Source: Pegethrix bostrychoides GSE-TBD4-15B (GTDB taxonomy: Bacteria; Cyanobacteriota; Cyanobacteriia; Elainellales; Elainellaceae). From it: a stretch of DNA of 64,000 nt. Made by a program: the position numbers and the translations under genes. Below the pieces are notes generated by a model that worked only from the letters and a program-made list of their open reading frames with translations, did no database searches and had not been told where the DNA came from. Positions 45,288 to 55,400 of the stretch are shown piece after piece. Numbering within the stretch: the first letter of the stretch is position 1; every line of letters starts with the position of its first letter. The DNA lies in assembly GCA_019359155.1 (NCBI GenBank), contig JAHHHV010000077.1, forward strand, positions 1 to 64,000, given 5' to 3'.

Positions 45288-46058
45288 ATGGTCAAGAAGC
45301 GGCTGTCAGATCTATTGCGAGAAGCAGGCACAGAGGCTGAAACGCCAGAAACGCCAGTACCAGAAACCTTAGCGCCAGAAACCTTAGCGCCACAACCTTC
45401 AGCGCCAGAACCTTCAGAACTAGCGACTCAAGCCGAGATCAAAGCAGAAGCACCTGAGCTAGAAGTCACGATTCTCCAGCTTAAACAAGATATTGAGGCA
45501 GCTCGGAGCATCGCACGCGCCGCCGAAGCCGGCTTCAACCAGCAGATTGCTGCCCTGCAAGCCAAAATAGCTGAGCAGGACAGCCGCATTCAGCAGCTCA
45601 CGCAGCTCAAAACTGAAGCTGAAGCGGCCAGTCAGCAGGCCAGTCAGCAGGCCAGTCAGCAGGCCAGTCAGCAGATCACGCAGCTCAAAGCCGAGCTAGA
45701 AACCGCCCGCCAAACGATCTTGCAGCTCTCGCAGGCCAATCCGCCCAAAGCCGTCGCCCCGGCTCGCCCCGGCGCTAGCTTTTTGAGCCGCAGCCAGCCG
45801 CCGATCCTGCCCTCGCCTGCGGTGCTGCCATCACCCCGTGCCGCAGAGCCAGAGCTAGAGCCAAGCCAGTCGCAGATGATTATTCCGAGCCGTAGCGCCA
45901 AGCCTGGGCTAGGTCGCCCGAAACTGCATGAGCTAGAGCTACATAAAGTGCTCGACCATCCGACGCAGCCAGGCAGCTTGCCGCCGATGTCTTCTGAACC
46001 CAAGCCTGCAGAAAAAGGCATCAAGCTCTCAGAAACCGACGTGGGCTGGATGGATTAG
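45288..46058 (+). CDS. mcdB: Q-rich coiled-coil protein, candidate McdB adaptor
   Basis: 256 residues, start ATG 45288 with strong SD AAAGGAGG. N terminus MVKKRLSDLLREAGTEAE; acidic P/E-rich segment to about residue 60; then a coiled coil (about 62-150: LEVTILQLKQDIEAARSIAR, FNQQIAALQAKIAEQDSRIQ) containing ASQQ repeated four times. A disordered P/S-rich part follows, and the end is KLSETDVGWMD, with tryptophan at 254. Published McdB descriptions give exactly these features: disorder, a central glutamine-rich coiled coil and an invariant C-terminal tryptophan. The pairing with a ParA ATPase supports the call; sequence similarity cannot be tested here. Confidence 0.6.
   Translation: MVKKRLSDLLREAGTEAETPETPVPETLAPETLAPQPSAPEPSELATQAEIKAEAPELEVTILQLKQDIEAARSIARAAEAGFNQQIAALQAKIAEQDSRIQQLTQLKTEAEAASQQASQQASQQASQQITQLKAELETARQTILQLSQANPPKAVAPARPGASFLSRSQPPILPSPAVLPSPRAAEPELEPSQSQMIIPSRSAKPGLGRPKLHELELHKVLDHPTQPGSLPPMSSEPKPAEKGIKLSETDVGWMD
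45627..45674. repeat. In-frame 12-bp tandem repeat in the McdB-like gene
   Basis: GCCAGTCAGCAG four times perfectly, encoding ASQQ units in the coiled coil. A degenerate 15-bp unit (CCAGAAACCTTAGCG-like) repeats earlier in the gene, around 45358-45415. Confidence 0.9.
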
Positions 46059-46148
46059 TGGCAAATTGAGCAGACGGCAGGGCTTTTTGGCTGAACCGGG
46101 CTGAACTGATTAAGATAGGTAAAGGACTACCGGATACCCGAAAACTGC

Positions 46149-47447
46149 ATGACTTCAACCCTCGTGAATGCCGCTGCGTCAATCAACGCTCCAACGCTGC
46201 GCCGTCTGCCCAATGGCCTCACCATCATTGCCGAACAGATGCCTGTTGAGGCCGTCAACCTCAGCCTCTGGATGGGAGTTGGCTCAGCTGTTGAAACCGA
46301 CGAAATCAACGGCATGGCGCATTTTCTGGAGCATATGATTTTTAAGGGCACCCGCAGTCTGCAAAGCGGCGAGTTTGAGCAAAAAATTGAGCAGGCGGGC
46401 GCAGTCACCAATGCTGCCACTAGCCAAGACTATACCTGTTACTACATCACCACTGCCCCACAGGACTTTGCCAAACTGGCTCCCTTGCAGGTGGAAGTGT
46501 TGCGGAACGCAACCATTCCCGACGCAGCCTTTGAGCGCGAACGCTCGGTGGTGCTGGAAGAAATCCGGCGCTCTGAAGATAACGCGCGGCGGCGCACCTA
46601 CTACCGCTCAATGGAGGCCGCCTTTGAGCGACTGCCCTATCGCCGTCCAGTCTTGGGGCCAGCCAGCGTCATTGAGCAGCTTTCCCCGCAGCAGATGCGC
46701 GACTTCCACAGCACCTGGTATCGACCGCAGTCTACAACTGCCTCAGTGGTGGGCAATCTGCCCGTCGAGGAGCTGATCGAAATTGTTGCCCAGAGCTTTG
46801 AGCAGGCCGAAGCGCGCGCCGAGCAGCCCAATAGCCTGCAAAAGCCACCAGAAGCGTTCGTTTCCGAACCCGAAAGCCCCTTCACCACGGTCAGGCGGCA
46901 GGTGCATATTGACGAGAGCTTGCAGCAGGCACGGCTGGTGATGATGTGGCGCGTTCCCGGCATGGCCGACCTGAGCCAAACCTATGCGCTGGATGCGCTG
47001 GCCGCTGTTTTGGGGCAGGGACGCACGGCGCGATTTGTGCGCGATCTGCGCGAAGAGCGGGGGCTGGTTTCTAGCATCTCGGTCAGCAATATGACCTACG
47101 TGCGGCAAGGGCTGTTCTACATAGCGGCGCAGCTGCCCAGTGAGAATCTAGAGGCGGTCGAGACGGCAATTTTGACGCATATTCGCCAGCTTCAGGTCGA
47201 GGCAATTAGCGAGGCCGAACTCCAGCGGGTTCGCACCATTGTTGCCAATCGCTATGTGTTCGGCAATGAAACGCCGAGCGACCGCGCCAGCCTCTACGGA
47301 TACTATCAGGCGGTGCTGGGCGACCTGACTCCGGCGCTGACCTATCCTGCTCAGATTCAGGCGCTGACCCCGCAGGTACTGCAAGCTGCTGTACAGCAAT
47401 ATCTCTCGCCCGATGCCTATCAGGCCGTGATTTTGAAGTCTGCTTAA
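46149..47447 (+). CDS. M16 family zinc peptidase (processing-protease type)
   Basis: 432 residues. The inverted zinc motif HFLEHMIFKGT (HxxEH) lies near residue 60, with the third zinc ligand glutamate about 75 residues later in FERERSVVLEEIRRSED. The C-terminal M16C half (about 200-430; RLVMMWRVPGMADLSQTYAL, VLGQGRTARFVRDLREERGL) follows. Both catalytic and substrate-binding halves are present in a single 430-residue unit, as in cyanobacterial processing-protease-like proteins. No signal peptide visible. The next gene starts 4 bp after its stop. Confidence 0.92.
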   Translation: MTSTLVNAAASINAPTLRRLPNGLTIIAEQMPVEAVNLSLWMGVGSAVETDEINGMAHFLEHMIFKGTRSLQSGEFEQKIEQAGAVTNAATSQDYTCYYITTAPQDFAKLAPLQVEVLRNATIPDAAFERERSVVLEEIRRSEDNARRRTYYRSMEAAFERLPYRRPVLGPASVIEQLSPQQMRDFHSTWYRPQSTTASVVGNLPVEELIEIVAQSFEQAEARAEQPNSLQKPPEAFVSEPESPFTTVRRQVHIDESLQQARLVMMWRVPGMADLSQTYALDALAAVLGQGRTARFVRDLREERGLVSSISVSNMTYVRQGLFYIAAQLPSENLEAVETAILTHIRQLQVEAISEAELQRVRTIVANRYVFGNETPSDRASLYGYYQAVLGDLTPALTYPAQIQALTPQVLQAAVQQYLSPDAYQAVILKSA

Positions 47448-47451
47448 GCTC

Positions 47452-48342
47452 ATGTGGGAGCAAATTGCGGCGGCGATCAGTGCGGCTACCCAGACCTCTT
47501 TTGAGATCCAGGATCAGCGCTCGGTGGGCGGGGGCAGCGTCAACCGGGCTTATGCTGTTTTAGGGCAGGTGGACAGGCAGGAACGCGCCTATTTCGTGAA
47601 GCTAAATCAGGCTGAGCGACTCTCCATGTTTGAAGCCGAGGCTTTGGGGCTGCGAGAGCTAGCAGATAGCCAGACGATCCGGGTGCCGCTGCCTATCTGC
47701 TGGGGACGCACCGCTGAGTCTGGCACAGCCTCGGCTTACATCGTGTTGGAATGGCTAGAGCTAGGCTATGCCGATGCCGCAGCCTGGGAGCAGATGGGTC
47801 GAGACTTGGCGGCGCTGCATCGCGTCACGAGTCCAAGAGGGTTCGGCTGGTCGCAGCCCAATACCATCGGCTTTACGCCACAGCCTAACGACTGGCGCGC
47901 CGACTGGTGCAAGTTTTTTATGGAGCTGCGCCTTGAGCATCAGCTGAGGCTGGCTCAGCGGCAGGGCGGACGGTTCCCACAGCAGCAGCAGCTCATGGCG
48001 GCGGTTCCAGAAATCTTGGCGGGACATCGACCGCAGCCGTCGCTGGTGCATGGCGACCTCTGGACGGGCAACGCGGCGGTGACTGGGCAGGGTGAACCAG
48101 TTATTTTCGATCCGGCTACCTATTTTGGCGATCGGGAAGTCGATCTGGCGATGAGCGAGCTGTTTGGCCGCTTTCCGGCTGAGTTTTATCGCGCTTACGC
48201 AGCAGCTTTTCCGCTCTCATCGGGCTACGACCAGCGTAAGCCGCTCTACAACCTTTACCACATCTTGAATCACTTCAATCAGTTTGGCGGCAGCTATGAG
48301 GCGGAGGCAAACCGAATGATCGCAGCGCTACTGTCGGCTTGA
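47452..48342 (+). CDS. Fructosamine kinase family protein
   Basis: 296 residues of the FN3K/APH-like kinase family: SVGGGSVNRAYAVLG (nucleotide loop), RAYFVKLNQAERLSMFEAEA (ATP lysine and glutamate), catalytic loop SLVHGDLWTGNAAV and metal-binding VIFDPATYFGDREVDLAM. Members phosphorylate protein-bound ketosamines, triggering deglycation. ATG starts 4 bp after the M16 peptidase stop, so the two genes are probably one operon. Confidence 0.93.
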   Translation: MWEQIAAAISAATQTSFEIQDQRSVGGGSVNRAYAVLGQVDRQERAYFVKLNQAERLSMFEAEALGLRELADSQTIRVPLPICWGRTAESGTASAYIVLEWLELGYADAAAWEQMGRDLAALHRVTSPRGFGWSQPNTIGFTPQPNDWRADWCKFFMELRLEHQLRLAQRQGGRFPQQQQLMAAVPEILAGHRPQPSLVHGDLWTGNAAVTGQGEPVIFDPATYFGDREVDLAMSELFGRFPAEFYRAYAAAFPLSSGYDQRKPLYNLYHILNHFNQFGGSYEAEANRMIAALLSA

Positions 48343-48454
48343 ACAATGGCTAGAACCCGCTGAATTCGGTATGGTGTTTCTTAACCTGTGTTCTCAGCAT
48401 CGCGACTGAGCATTAGTCTACCAATCTTAGACTCCCGTCCTGATTCGTCCGGTT

Positions 48455-50626
48455 ATGACATCTTCCAGCCGCTGGCTTTCTGCCCAGACTCAAGCCTCCT
48501 CGCAGCCCGCGAGTCCAAATTTAGGACAGCCCAGCCCTGCGTCTGAACTGCCAGGGCTAACCGTATGGATTGCGCTGGGGCTGGGAATTTGGGCGCTCTG
48601 GGCAATGCGTCCAGTTTGGCGCTGGGCAACAGCTCGACGGATGACTCAGCGCGATCTCGAAGCCCAAGTGGCTGAACGCACTGAAGCCCTGCGCCAGAGT
48701 GAAACGCGCAACTCTGCCATTCTCTCCACCATTCCCGACATGATGAGCCTAGTGAGTCGGGCAGGAATTCATCTCGATTCGATTAAGCGCAATCCGCAGC
48801 TTGACCTCGCGCCGCCGCATGTCTCATTAATCGGCAAATCAATTGCAGAATATCTGCCGCCAGAGCTAGCAGCTCAAAAGCTGGCGGCAATTGAGCAGGC
48901 GCTCTCAACTGGACAGATGCAGATCTATGAGCAGGCAATCCAGCGCCCCGGTCGGATGCAGCATGAAGAGCTGCGCGTGCTGCCTTATGGCGCTGATACA
49001 GTGCTGATTATGATCCGAGACGTGACCGAGCGCAAGCAGATCGAGCTAGAGCTACAGCAGGCCAAAGAGAAGGCTGAAGCGGCGAATCGAGCGAAGACTG
49101 CATTTCTCGCTAACATTAGCCATGATCTGCGAACGCCGCTGAACGCCATCTTGGGCTATGGGCAGCTGATGGCGCGAGATGCCCAAACCGAGGAGCAGCG
49201 CGACCAAATAGAAATCGTCAACCGCAACGGCGAATATCTGCTTCAGCTGATCAACGATATTCTCTGGCTTTCCAAAATCGAGGCTGGACAGCTGATGCTA
49301 GAGCCAGCTAATGTTGATCTCCATGCTTTACTCAATTCGATTATCAGTATATTTCGGATTCGTGCTCAAGCTAAAGGACTCGATTTTAGCTATAGCTTTG
49401 CCTCGGCAGGTGACTCTGAAGTTCCCAAATTTATTCACGCCGATCGGCACAAGCTGCGCCAAATTATCACCAACTTGCTCGACAACGCGATTAAGTTTAC
49501 GCCGCAGGGACGCATTGAGCTACGGGTGCAATCTGAGTCGCAATCTGAGTCGCAATCTGGGTCGCAGTCTAACCTGCTCGTCATCGAAGTTGAGGATACA
49601 GGCGTTGGCATTGTGTCCGAAGATCTGGAAAAAATTTTTGAAATGTTCGTGCAGTCGACAGCAGGGGAGCAGCTACAGCAGGGGATTGGGCTGGGGCTGG
49701 CGATCAGCCATCGTTTTGTACAGCGCATGGGAGGACAAATGACGCTCCGCAGCCAGTTGGGGCACGGCAGTCTGTTTCGGGTGGAGTTGCCCTTGCAGCC
49801 TACGAGTTTAGCGCAGATCGAGCCGCCCGCCGTCAGCAGTTTGCCAAGAGCAGGGCAGAGCCGCCGGATGCTGGTGGTTGACGATACTGACACCAACTTA
49901 AAGCTCATGACACATTGGTTGAAATCTGCTGGTTTTGAGGTGCAGCAGGCTCAAAGCGGTCAGGTGGCTATCGAGCAAGCTATGCAGTTTCGGCCTGACT
50001 TAATCTGGATGGATCTGCGAATGCCGGGGATGGATGGCTACGAAGCTATGCGACAGATCAAACAGGCAGTGCGCCAAGTCAACCCTGCCGCTCTCCACCA
50101 ATCTGCTAGTCCTGAATCTGTTAGTCCTGAATCTGCTAGTCCTGAAGCGGCTAGTCCTGAAGCGGCTAGCCTTGGCGAAGATCCTGATGGCGATTGGCAG
50201 CCCCACTGGCAGCCCTACTGGCAGCCCAAGATTATTGCCCTGACAGCTGCCGCTTTTGAAGAGGCGCGCCAAGAAATTTTGGCGGCAGGATTTGATGATT
50301 TTGTGGCAAAACCCTGCTCAGAATCTATCGTCTTGGCAAAAATCGCGCAGCACCTTGACCTGAACGATTGCTATACAGCCAGCAGGCCAACCCGTGACCC
50401 AGCCAGTAGACCAGCGCAGTCACTCGGCCAGGGCCTCGACAGGATGCCAGCAGACTGGATCGCGCAGCTCAATCATGCGGCTCGTAGCGCCAACGAACCA
50501 ATGATTTTCGAGCTACTAGAAGCGCTGCCAGCCGACTGTCACGATCTCAAAGCCACTGTGAAGCAGCTGGTGCATGAGTTTAAGCTAAGCGATTTGATCC
50601 GGCTGACGCAGCCTGCCTCGCCATGA
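48455..50626 (+). CDS. Membrane hybrid sensor histidine kinase (PAS-HisKA-HATPase-receiver)
   Basis: 723 residues. One transmembrane helix at about residues 35-56 (LTVWIALGLGIWALWAMRPV) leaves only a short periplasmic N terminus, so sensing is probably through the PAS domain (about 80-195, ending LIMIRDVTERKQIE). The H-box FLANISHDLRTPLNAILGYG lies near residue 220; N-box LRQIITNLLDNAIKFTP, G1 EDTGVGI and G2 GIGLGLAIS are intact. A receiver domain starts RMLVVDDTDTNLKLMTHWLK, with phosphoacceptor in WMDLRMPGMDGYE and lysine in DFVAKPCSES. It contains a disordered insertion made of 15-bp in-frame repeats (50105-50164). Its last four bases overlap the next gene (ATGA). Confidence 0.93.
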   Translation: MTSSSRWLSAQTQASSQPASPNLGQPSPASELPGLTVWIALGLGIWALWAMRPVWRWATARRMTQRDLEAQVAERTEALRQSETRNSAILSTIPDMMSLVSRAGIHLDSIKRNPQLDLAPPHVSLIGKSIAEYLPPELAAQKLAAIEQALSTGQMQIYEQAIQRPGRMQHEELRVLPYGADTVLIMIRDVTERKQIELELQQAKEKAEAANRAKTAFLANISHDLRTPLNAILGYGQLMARDAQTEEQRDQIEIVNRNGEYLLQLINDILWLSKIEAGQLMLEPANVDLHALLNSIISIFRIRAQAKGLDFSYSFASAGDSEVPKFIHADRHKLRQIITNLLDNAIKFTPQGRIELRVQSESQSESQSGSQSNLLVIEVEDTGVGIVSEDLEKIFEMFVQSTAGEQLQQGIGLGLAISHRFVQRMGGQMTLRSQLGHGSLFRVELPLQPTSLAQIEPPAVSSLPRAGQSRRMLVVDDTDTNLKLMTHWLKSAGFEVQQAQSGQVAIEQAMQFRPDLIWMDLRMPGMDGYEAMRQIKQAVRQVNPAALHQSASPESVSPESASPEAASPEAASLGEDPDGDWQPHWQPYWQPKIIALTAAAFEEARQEILAAGFDDFVAKPCSESIVLAKIAQHLDLNDCYTASRPTRDPASRPAQSLGQGLDRMPADWIAQLNHAARSANEPMIFELLEALPADCHDLKATVKQLVHEFKLSDLIRLTQPASP
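50105..50164. repeat. In-frame 15-bp tandem repeat in the receiver domain of the hybrid kinase
   Basis: Four copies of GCTAGTCCTGAATCT-like units (50105-50164, two of each subtype), encoding SPES/SPEA repeats. A separate 12-bp array CAATCTGAGTCG x3 lies in the same gene at 49529-49564. Confidence 0.9.
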
Positions 50627-51891
50627 TGCCAAACCCGACGAATCCCAAACCGCTTGAAACCAAACCACCTGAGACCAAACCGCCTGAGACCAAACCGCCT
50701 GAGACCATATTGATCATTGACGACACGCCTGACAATCTGCGATTTCTAGCCGATCTGCTGAATCGGGCAGGCTATGCAGTCCGCAAGGTGATTAGCGGCG
50801 AACTGGGACTGGAGGCCGCGCAGCTGGTTCTCCCCGACTTGATTTTGCTCGATATTAGAATGCCAGGGCTAGATGGCTATCAGGTCTGCGATCGGCTCAA
50901 GGCGAATCCCAGCACGCGCTCCATTCCAATCATTTTTCTCAGCGCCATGAGCGAGGAGCTAGATAAAGTGATGGCCTTTGAAGCGGGCTGCGTTGACTAC
51001 ATCACGAAGCCATTTCAGGTGGCGGAGGTGCTGGCGCGGATCGAAAATCAGCTGCAAGTTAGCCGTCTGCGGCAGGCGCTAGAGCAACAAAATGCAGAGC
51101 TACAGCGCAGCATCGCGCAGTGCAGCTTAGCTGAAACCGCTCTAGAAACGCTGCACCAAGATCTAGATGCTAAAGTCCAGGCAGCACTGAATCAGCTCAT
51201 GCAGCAGTCGCTCTGGCTCACGCCAGCGGCATTGCAAACCTTGCAAAACGCGCTCAGTCGCTTGAGCGTTGCAGAGTCGCTGACATCATTAGTTACGGCA
51301 TCAGTGGCTCCGTCGTTGCAAAACGCTCTGCGACAGATTGCGGCCAGTGCCGACACAGTTCAGCAAATTTTGGAGCCAATCCTGCCAAACGCAGCTCCGC
51401 TTCCAGCCGCCGAGCTGACGCAGTTTTGCCGTGATCTCGTTGCGCAATGGCCGCTCGATCAGCAACGGCATGATCTGGCTGTGGCTAGCTGGGGCAGTCC
51501 GGCTGGGAGGTTGCCGCTGAACGGAGCTGACTTGCAGCAGGTCATCGCGCCAGTTTTAGATAACGCGCTACGCTATTCGCCGCAGGGAGGTAGCCTCTTG
51601 CTCCAGCTAACTTACGTGCCGTCGCAGGTGCTGATTGAAATCCGCGATGCCGGGATCGGAATTCCCACAGCCGAACTAGATCGAATCTGTGATCAGTTCT
51701 ATCGAGCCAGCAACGCTGCCGCCATTCCCGGCCAGGGACTAGGTTTATTTGTGGCGCAGCAAATTATCGCTCCTACAGGCGGCAATCTTCACGTCAGCAG
51801 TCAGTTAGGGGTGGGCACTACAGTCAGGATCACCCTGCCGCTTACTGATCGAGATGCCGAGATTGATCAAGCAGCTGAGCCAGAATCCTGA
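50623..51891 (+). CDS. Receiver-HATPase protein lacking an H-box
   Basis: 422 residues, coupled by ATGA to the hybrid kinase. After four KPPET repeats (15-bp units, 50644-50703) comes a receiver domain (about 27-145): ILIIDDTPDNLRFLADLLNR, LILLDIRMPGLDGYQ, DYITKPFQ. A coiled coil (about 145-185) leads to helices with no HELRTP-type motif or other histidine in the DHp position. The C-terminal ATPase domain is intact: PVLDNALRYSPQGG, IRDAGIGIP and GQGLGLFVAQQI. It may act on the upstream kinase as a phosphate sink or bind ATP without autophosphorylating. Alternative start ATG 50626. Confidence 0.85.
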   Translation: MMPNPTNPKPLETKPPETKPPETKPPETILIIDDTPDNLRFLADLLNRAGYAVRKVISGELGLEAAQLVLPDLILLDIRMPGLDGYQVCDRLKANPSTRSIPIIFLSAMSEELDKVMAFEAGCVDYITKPFQVAEVLARIENQLQVSRLRQALEQQNAELQRSIAQCSLAETALETLHQDLDAKVQAALNQLMQQSLWLTPAALQTLQNALSRLSVAESLTSLVTASVAPSLQNALRQIAASADTVQQILEPILPNAAPLPAAELTQFCRDLVAQWPLDQQRHDLAVASWGSPAGRLPLNGADLQQVIAPVLDNALRYSPQGGSLLLQLTYVPSQVLIEIRDAGIGIPTAELDRICDQFYRASNAAAIPGQGLGLFVAQQIIAPTGGNLHVSSQLGVGTTVRITLPLTDRDAEIDQAAEPES

Positions 51892-51903
51892 AGCCGCTCA
51901 GCG

Positions 51904-52296
51904 CTAGATTCGGGCAATTGTCAGCTGAATTTCGCCCTCGTTATCTTCAATGTAGGTATCAAAAAAGAAGGCGCAGAGCGTGGCGGGTTCGGTGACTTCC
52001 AGGGTGAGGCTGTCGTCATAGCCGTTCAGCGATTCCCAGGTCGAGTTGACCAGAACGCCAGTTTTTCTATTGGTGACTTTGCCGCCATAGATCCAGAGCA
52101 TGACTAACGGCTCGCCGCTGTGGCCGGAGTCGTTTTTGTAGTTAAAGCTGCCGCCAGAGATCTTGATCAAGTTTGTGCCAATTTCGAGTCGAGTCGAGAC
52201 AGCTACTTCGGTTTGTAAGTAGCTCATTGCCGCTTCACCGACCGCATAGCAGTTGTGCTTGCTGTGCACCTTCATTTCGCTGATTGTTCTGTCCAT
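51904..52296 (-). CDS. Small beta-rich protein of unknown function
   Basis: 130 residues from ATG 52296, preceded on its strand by GAGGACAAC. The frame continues upstream to 52560, but that part is an overlap artefact with the phosphorylase gene. The sequence (IGTNLIKISGGSFNYKNDSG, LVMLWIYGGKVTNRKTGVLV, SLTLEVTEPATLCAFFFDTY, NEGEIQLTIARI) is dominated by alternating strands and looks like a small jelly roll. The order of strands recalls the galactose-binding lectin LecA, which would suit carbohydrate binding, but this is only visual similarity. It lies 143 bp downstream of the pseudo-phosphorylase fusion on the same strand. Confidence 0.6.
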   Translation of the reverse strand: MDRTISEMKVHSKHNCYAVGEAAMSYLQTEVAVSTRLEIGTNLIKISGGSFNYKNDSGHSGEPLVMLWIYGGKVTNRKTGVLVNSTWESLNGYDDSLTLEVTEPATLCAFFFDTYIEDNEGEIQLTIARI

Positions 52297-52439
52297 GTTG
52301 TCCTCGCTGGTTACGTTAGGTAGATGACGTGAATTCAGTGAATGGTTGAAAACTCCAACTTGGTGTTGGGCAAAATCCTCAGGCTGGCTGAGCAGATCGC
52401 CCTCAACTCGATCAAGCTGAGGGCTGATTTGAACCTCCC

Positions 52440-55400
52440 TCAGCCCAGCCGCTTTTTTGGCTGGTGCTTTTTTGGCTGGACAGGCTCCAGCTGAGCCGGC
52501 TCTACCGGAATCTGCCAGATTTCCTGACAGTAGCCGCGAACTGCCCGCTCGGCTGAGCAAAAGCCCAGTCGAGCCGTGCTCAAGATCGACATGCGAGTCC
52601 AGCGTTCGGTATCCCGGTAGGCTTGGCTCACCTGCTCCTGAGTGGCAATATAGTCGGCATAGTCGGCCAAAAGCAAGTACTGGTCGTAGTAAATCAGCAA
52701 ATTGACCAGCGGTCTGAACAATTCTGGGTCGCCGTTTGAGAGCAAATCAGAGGTGAGCAGATCGAGTACTGAATGCAGCTCTGGGTTTGCGTCATAGCTC
52801 AGCATTGGGTTATAACCTGTGGCGCGAAGGCGCTGCGCCTCGGCCAAGCTGAGGCCGAACTCAAAGCAGTTCTCGGCTCCCACCGCCGCGCGGATTTCGA
52901 GATTGGTGCCGTCGGCGGTGCCAAGCATCAGCGCTCCGTTTAAGACCGCAATCAGGTTGCCAGTATCGGCGGCTTCAGTGCCCGCCAGCGACAGATGCTC
53001 GCTCAAGTCGGCAGCAGGATAGAGCGGCTGCGCGGTTTTAATATTGAAATCTGGCAGAAACACCACCTTCAGCCGTCCGCGCAGATCGGGGTCAGGATTG
53101 ACCAGATCGGCGACCGCATGAATCAGCCGAATGATCAGCTTGGCAGTGAAGTAGTCTGGAGCAGCCTTGCCCGCGAAAATAAAGCTGCGCGGCGTGATAT
53201 CTAGCGTCGGGTTAGCTTTGAGTCGCTGGTAGAGCGTCAGAATATGCAGCAGATTTAGATGCTGCCGCTTATATTCATGGATCACCATAGCCTGCAAGTC
53301 GAACAGCGAGTTGGGGTTGATCTCGATGCCCGTCTGACGCAGAATTTGCGCGGCCAAAGACTGCTTGGCCGCCTGCTTGACCCGCAGCCATTCAGCGCAG
53401 AACAGCGGATCGCTGGCGTAGGCTTCTAGGCCACTCAGCTGGCTTAGATCGGTAATCCAGCCCTCGCCCAGCTTGCTGCTGATCAGGCTAGCTAGCGGCG
53501 GATTGGTTTGCAGCAAGAAGCGCCGGGGCGTGATGCCGTTGGTCTGGCTGCTAAATTTTTCGGGAGCCAGCTCGTAAAAGTCGCGCAGCACGGTTTGCTT
53601 CAGCAGATCGGTATGCAGCGGCGACACGCCATTGACAGCATGACTGCCAATGCAGGCCAGAAAATTCAGCCGAATGTAGCGCTCGCCGCGTTCGTCAATC
53701 AGCGACATCTGGCTCAGTTTGGCAGGATTATTCGGATATTTAGCCGCGACGGATTCCAAGAGCCGCGCGTTAATTTCATAAATCAGCTCTAAGTGGCGCG
53801 GCAAGAGCTGTTCAAACAGGCTGACTGACCAGAGATCGTCCAGCGTTTCGGGCATCAGGCTGTGGTTGCTATAGGCAAAAGTCTGCTCAGTGACCCGCCA
53901 AGCGCTGTCCCAATCTAGTCCCTGCTCGTCCACCAGCAGTCGCATCAGCTCGACCACGGCCAGACTCGGATCGGTGTCGTTGAGCTGAAGCGCAAAGCGG
54001 CTGGGCAGGGTTTCGGCGGTGCAGCTCGCCGCCAAATGCAGCCGCAGCGCATCCTGAAGCGCACAGGAAGCCAGAAAGAACTGCTGCTTTAAGCGCAGCG
54101 CTTTGCCCTTCAGCTCAACGTCAACTGGGTAGAGCACCTTGCACAGATCGCCCGATTCAGCCCGCCAGAGCCGCATTAGGCTAATCTTGTCGCGCTGGTA
54201 TCCCGGAATTGGACTGTCGTAAGGGATGCCCTGCACCAGCTCAGCGGGCAGCCAGCGCAGCCGATAGCGATTCTGCTCATCTATGTAGGCAATGCTGCTG
54301 CCGCCAAAGCCAACCGTTACGGCGAGATCAGGCCGCTCAATTTCCCAGGGGTTGCCGGAGCGCAGCCAGCTATCGACAACTTCGACCTGCCAGCCATCAT
54401 GGATTTCTTGATCAAAAATGCCGTACTCGTAGCGTAAGCCGTAGCCGATGGCAGGGACTTCCAGCGTTGCCATCGCGTCTAGATAGCAGACCATCAGCCG
54501 CCCCAGTCCGCCTTTCCCCAGCCCCGGCTCCTCTTCTTGATCGAGCAGGGCTGGCCAGTCGTAGCCGAGATCTGCGACTGCGCTTTGCGCCGCTTCCAGC
54601 AGCCCCAGATTCAGCAGACTATTTTCGAGGTGCGGCCCTGGCAGATATTCAGCAGCAATTTCGCCCACAATTTTCTGATGCGCGGGGGCAGTCTCAGCGG
54701 AGCTAAGCGCTAGCAGATGGCGGCAAATCAGCGCTGAGAGACTGCTATAGCAATCCAGCAGCGTGGCGGTTTTGGGCGTTTTGCCCTGCTCGCTGAGTGC
54801 TTTGACCAAAGCTTGCTTGAGCGATTCCGACTGGGATGCTGGCTCGGATTCGGGTGACTCAACCTCTACAGAAATTTCTACAGGCGTTTCTACAACCGTG
54901 ACTTCAGCAATTGCTACGACTTGCAGTGGCTCTAGATCTGATTCATCTCGCTTATCTAACTCAGCTGCCGGAACCGCTTTGGCTTCGACCAACCCCAGAT
55001 CGGCCTCGATTTGCTCAGAGGTCATCTCGGCCTCACCAGTGTTAGCCTCTGCGATATTGGCTTGATCAGTATCTATTGCAGTCGGTTCAGATACTATCGG
55101 CTCAGATGCTACAGGCTGAAACACCACGGTTGGTACAATCACGGCCTCTTCCATCTCTTCCGTTGCCACCACTGTCGATACAGGTTCTGCCGTAGCCTGC
55201 GCCACGGGAGTTGCTTCAGGAGTTGCTTCAGTCGGGACAGGACTTACCGGAGCAGTGGGAATCTCAGCAGCGGGAACCTTGGGCACGGGCGACCGACGGA
55301 CGCGACGCAGGAGCCAAACCAGCGGGAAGCCTAGCAGCAGTAATAGCCACCAGAATGAACGACTTTCTGGCTCACTCGGCGCGCTGGGTGTCGAGACTTC

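Noticed and set aside
52297-52560. Upstream extension of the small beta-rich gene
   Set aside because: It overlaps the end of the phosphorylase gene and the ATG at 52296 has a good RBS; the extra 88 residues are a shadow.
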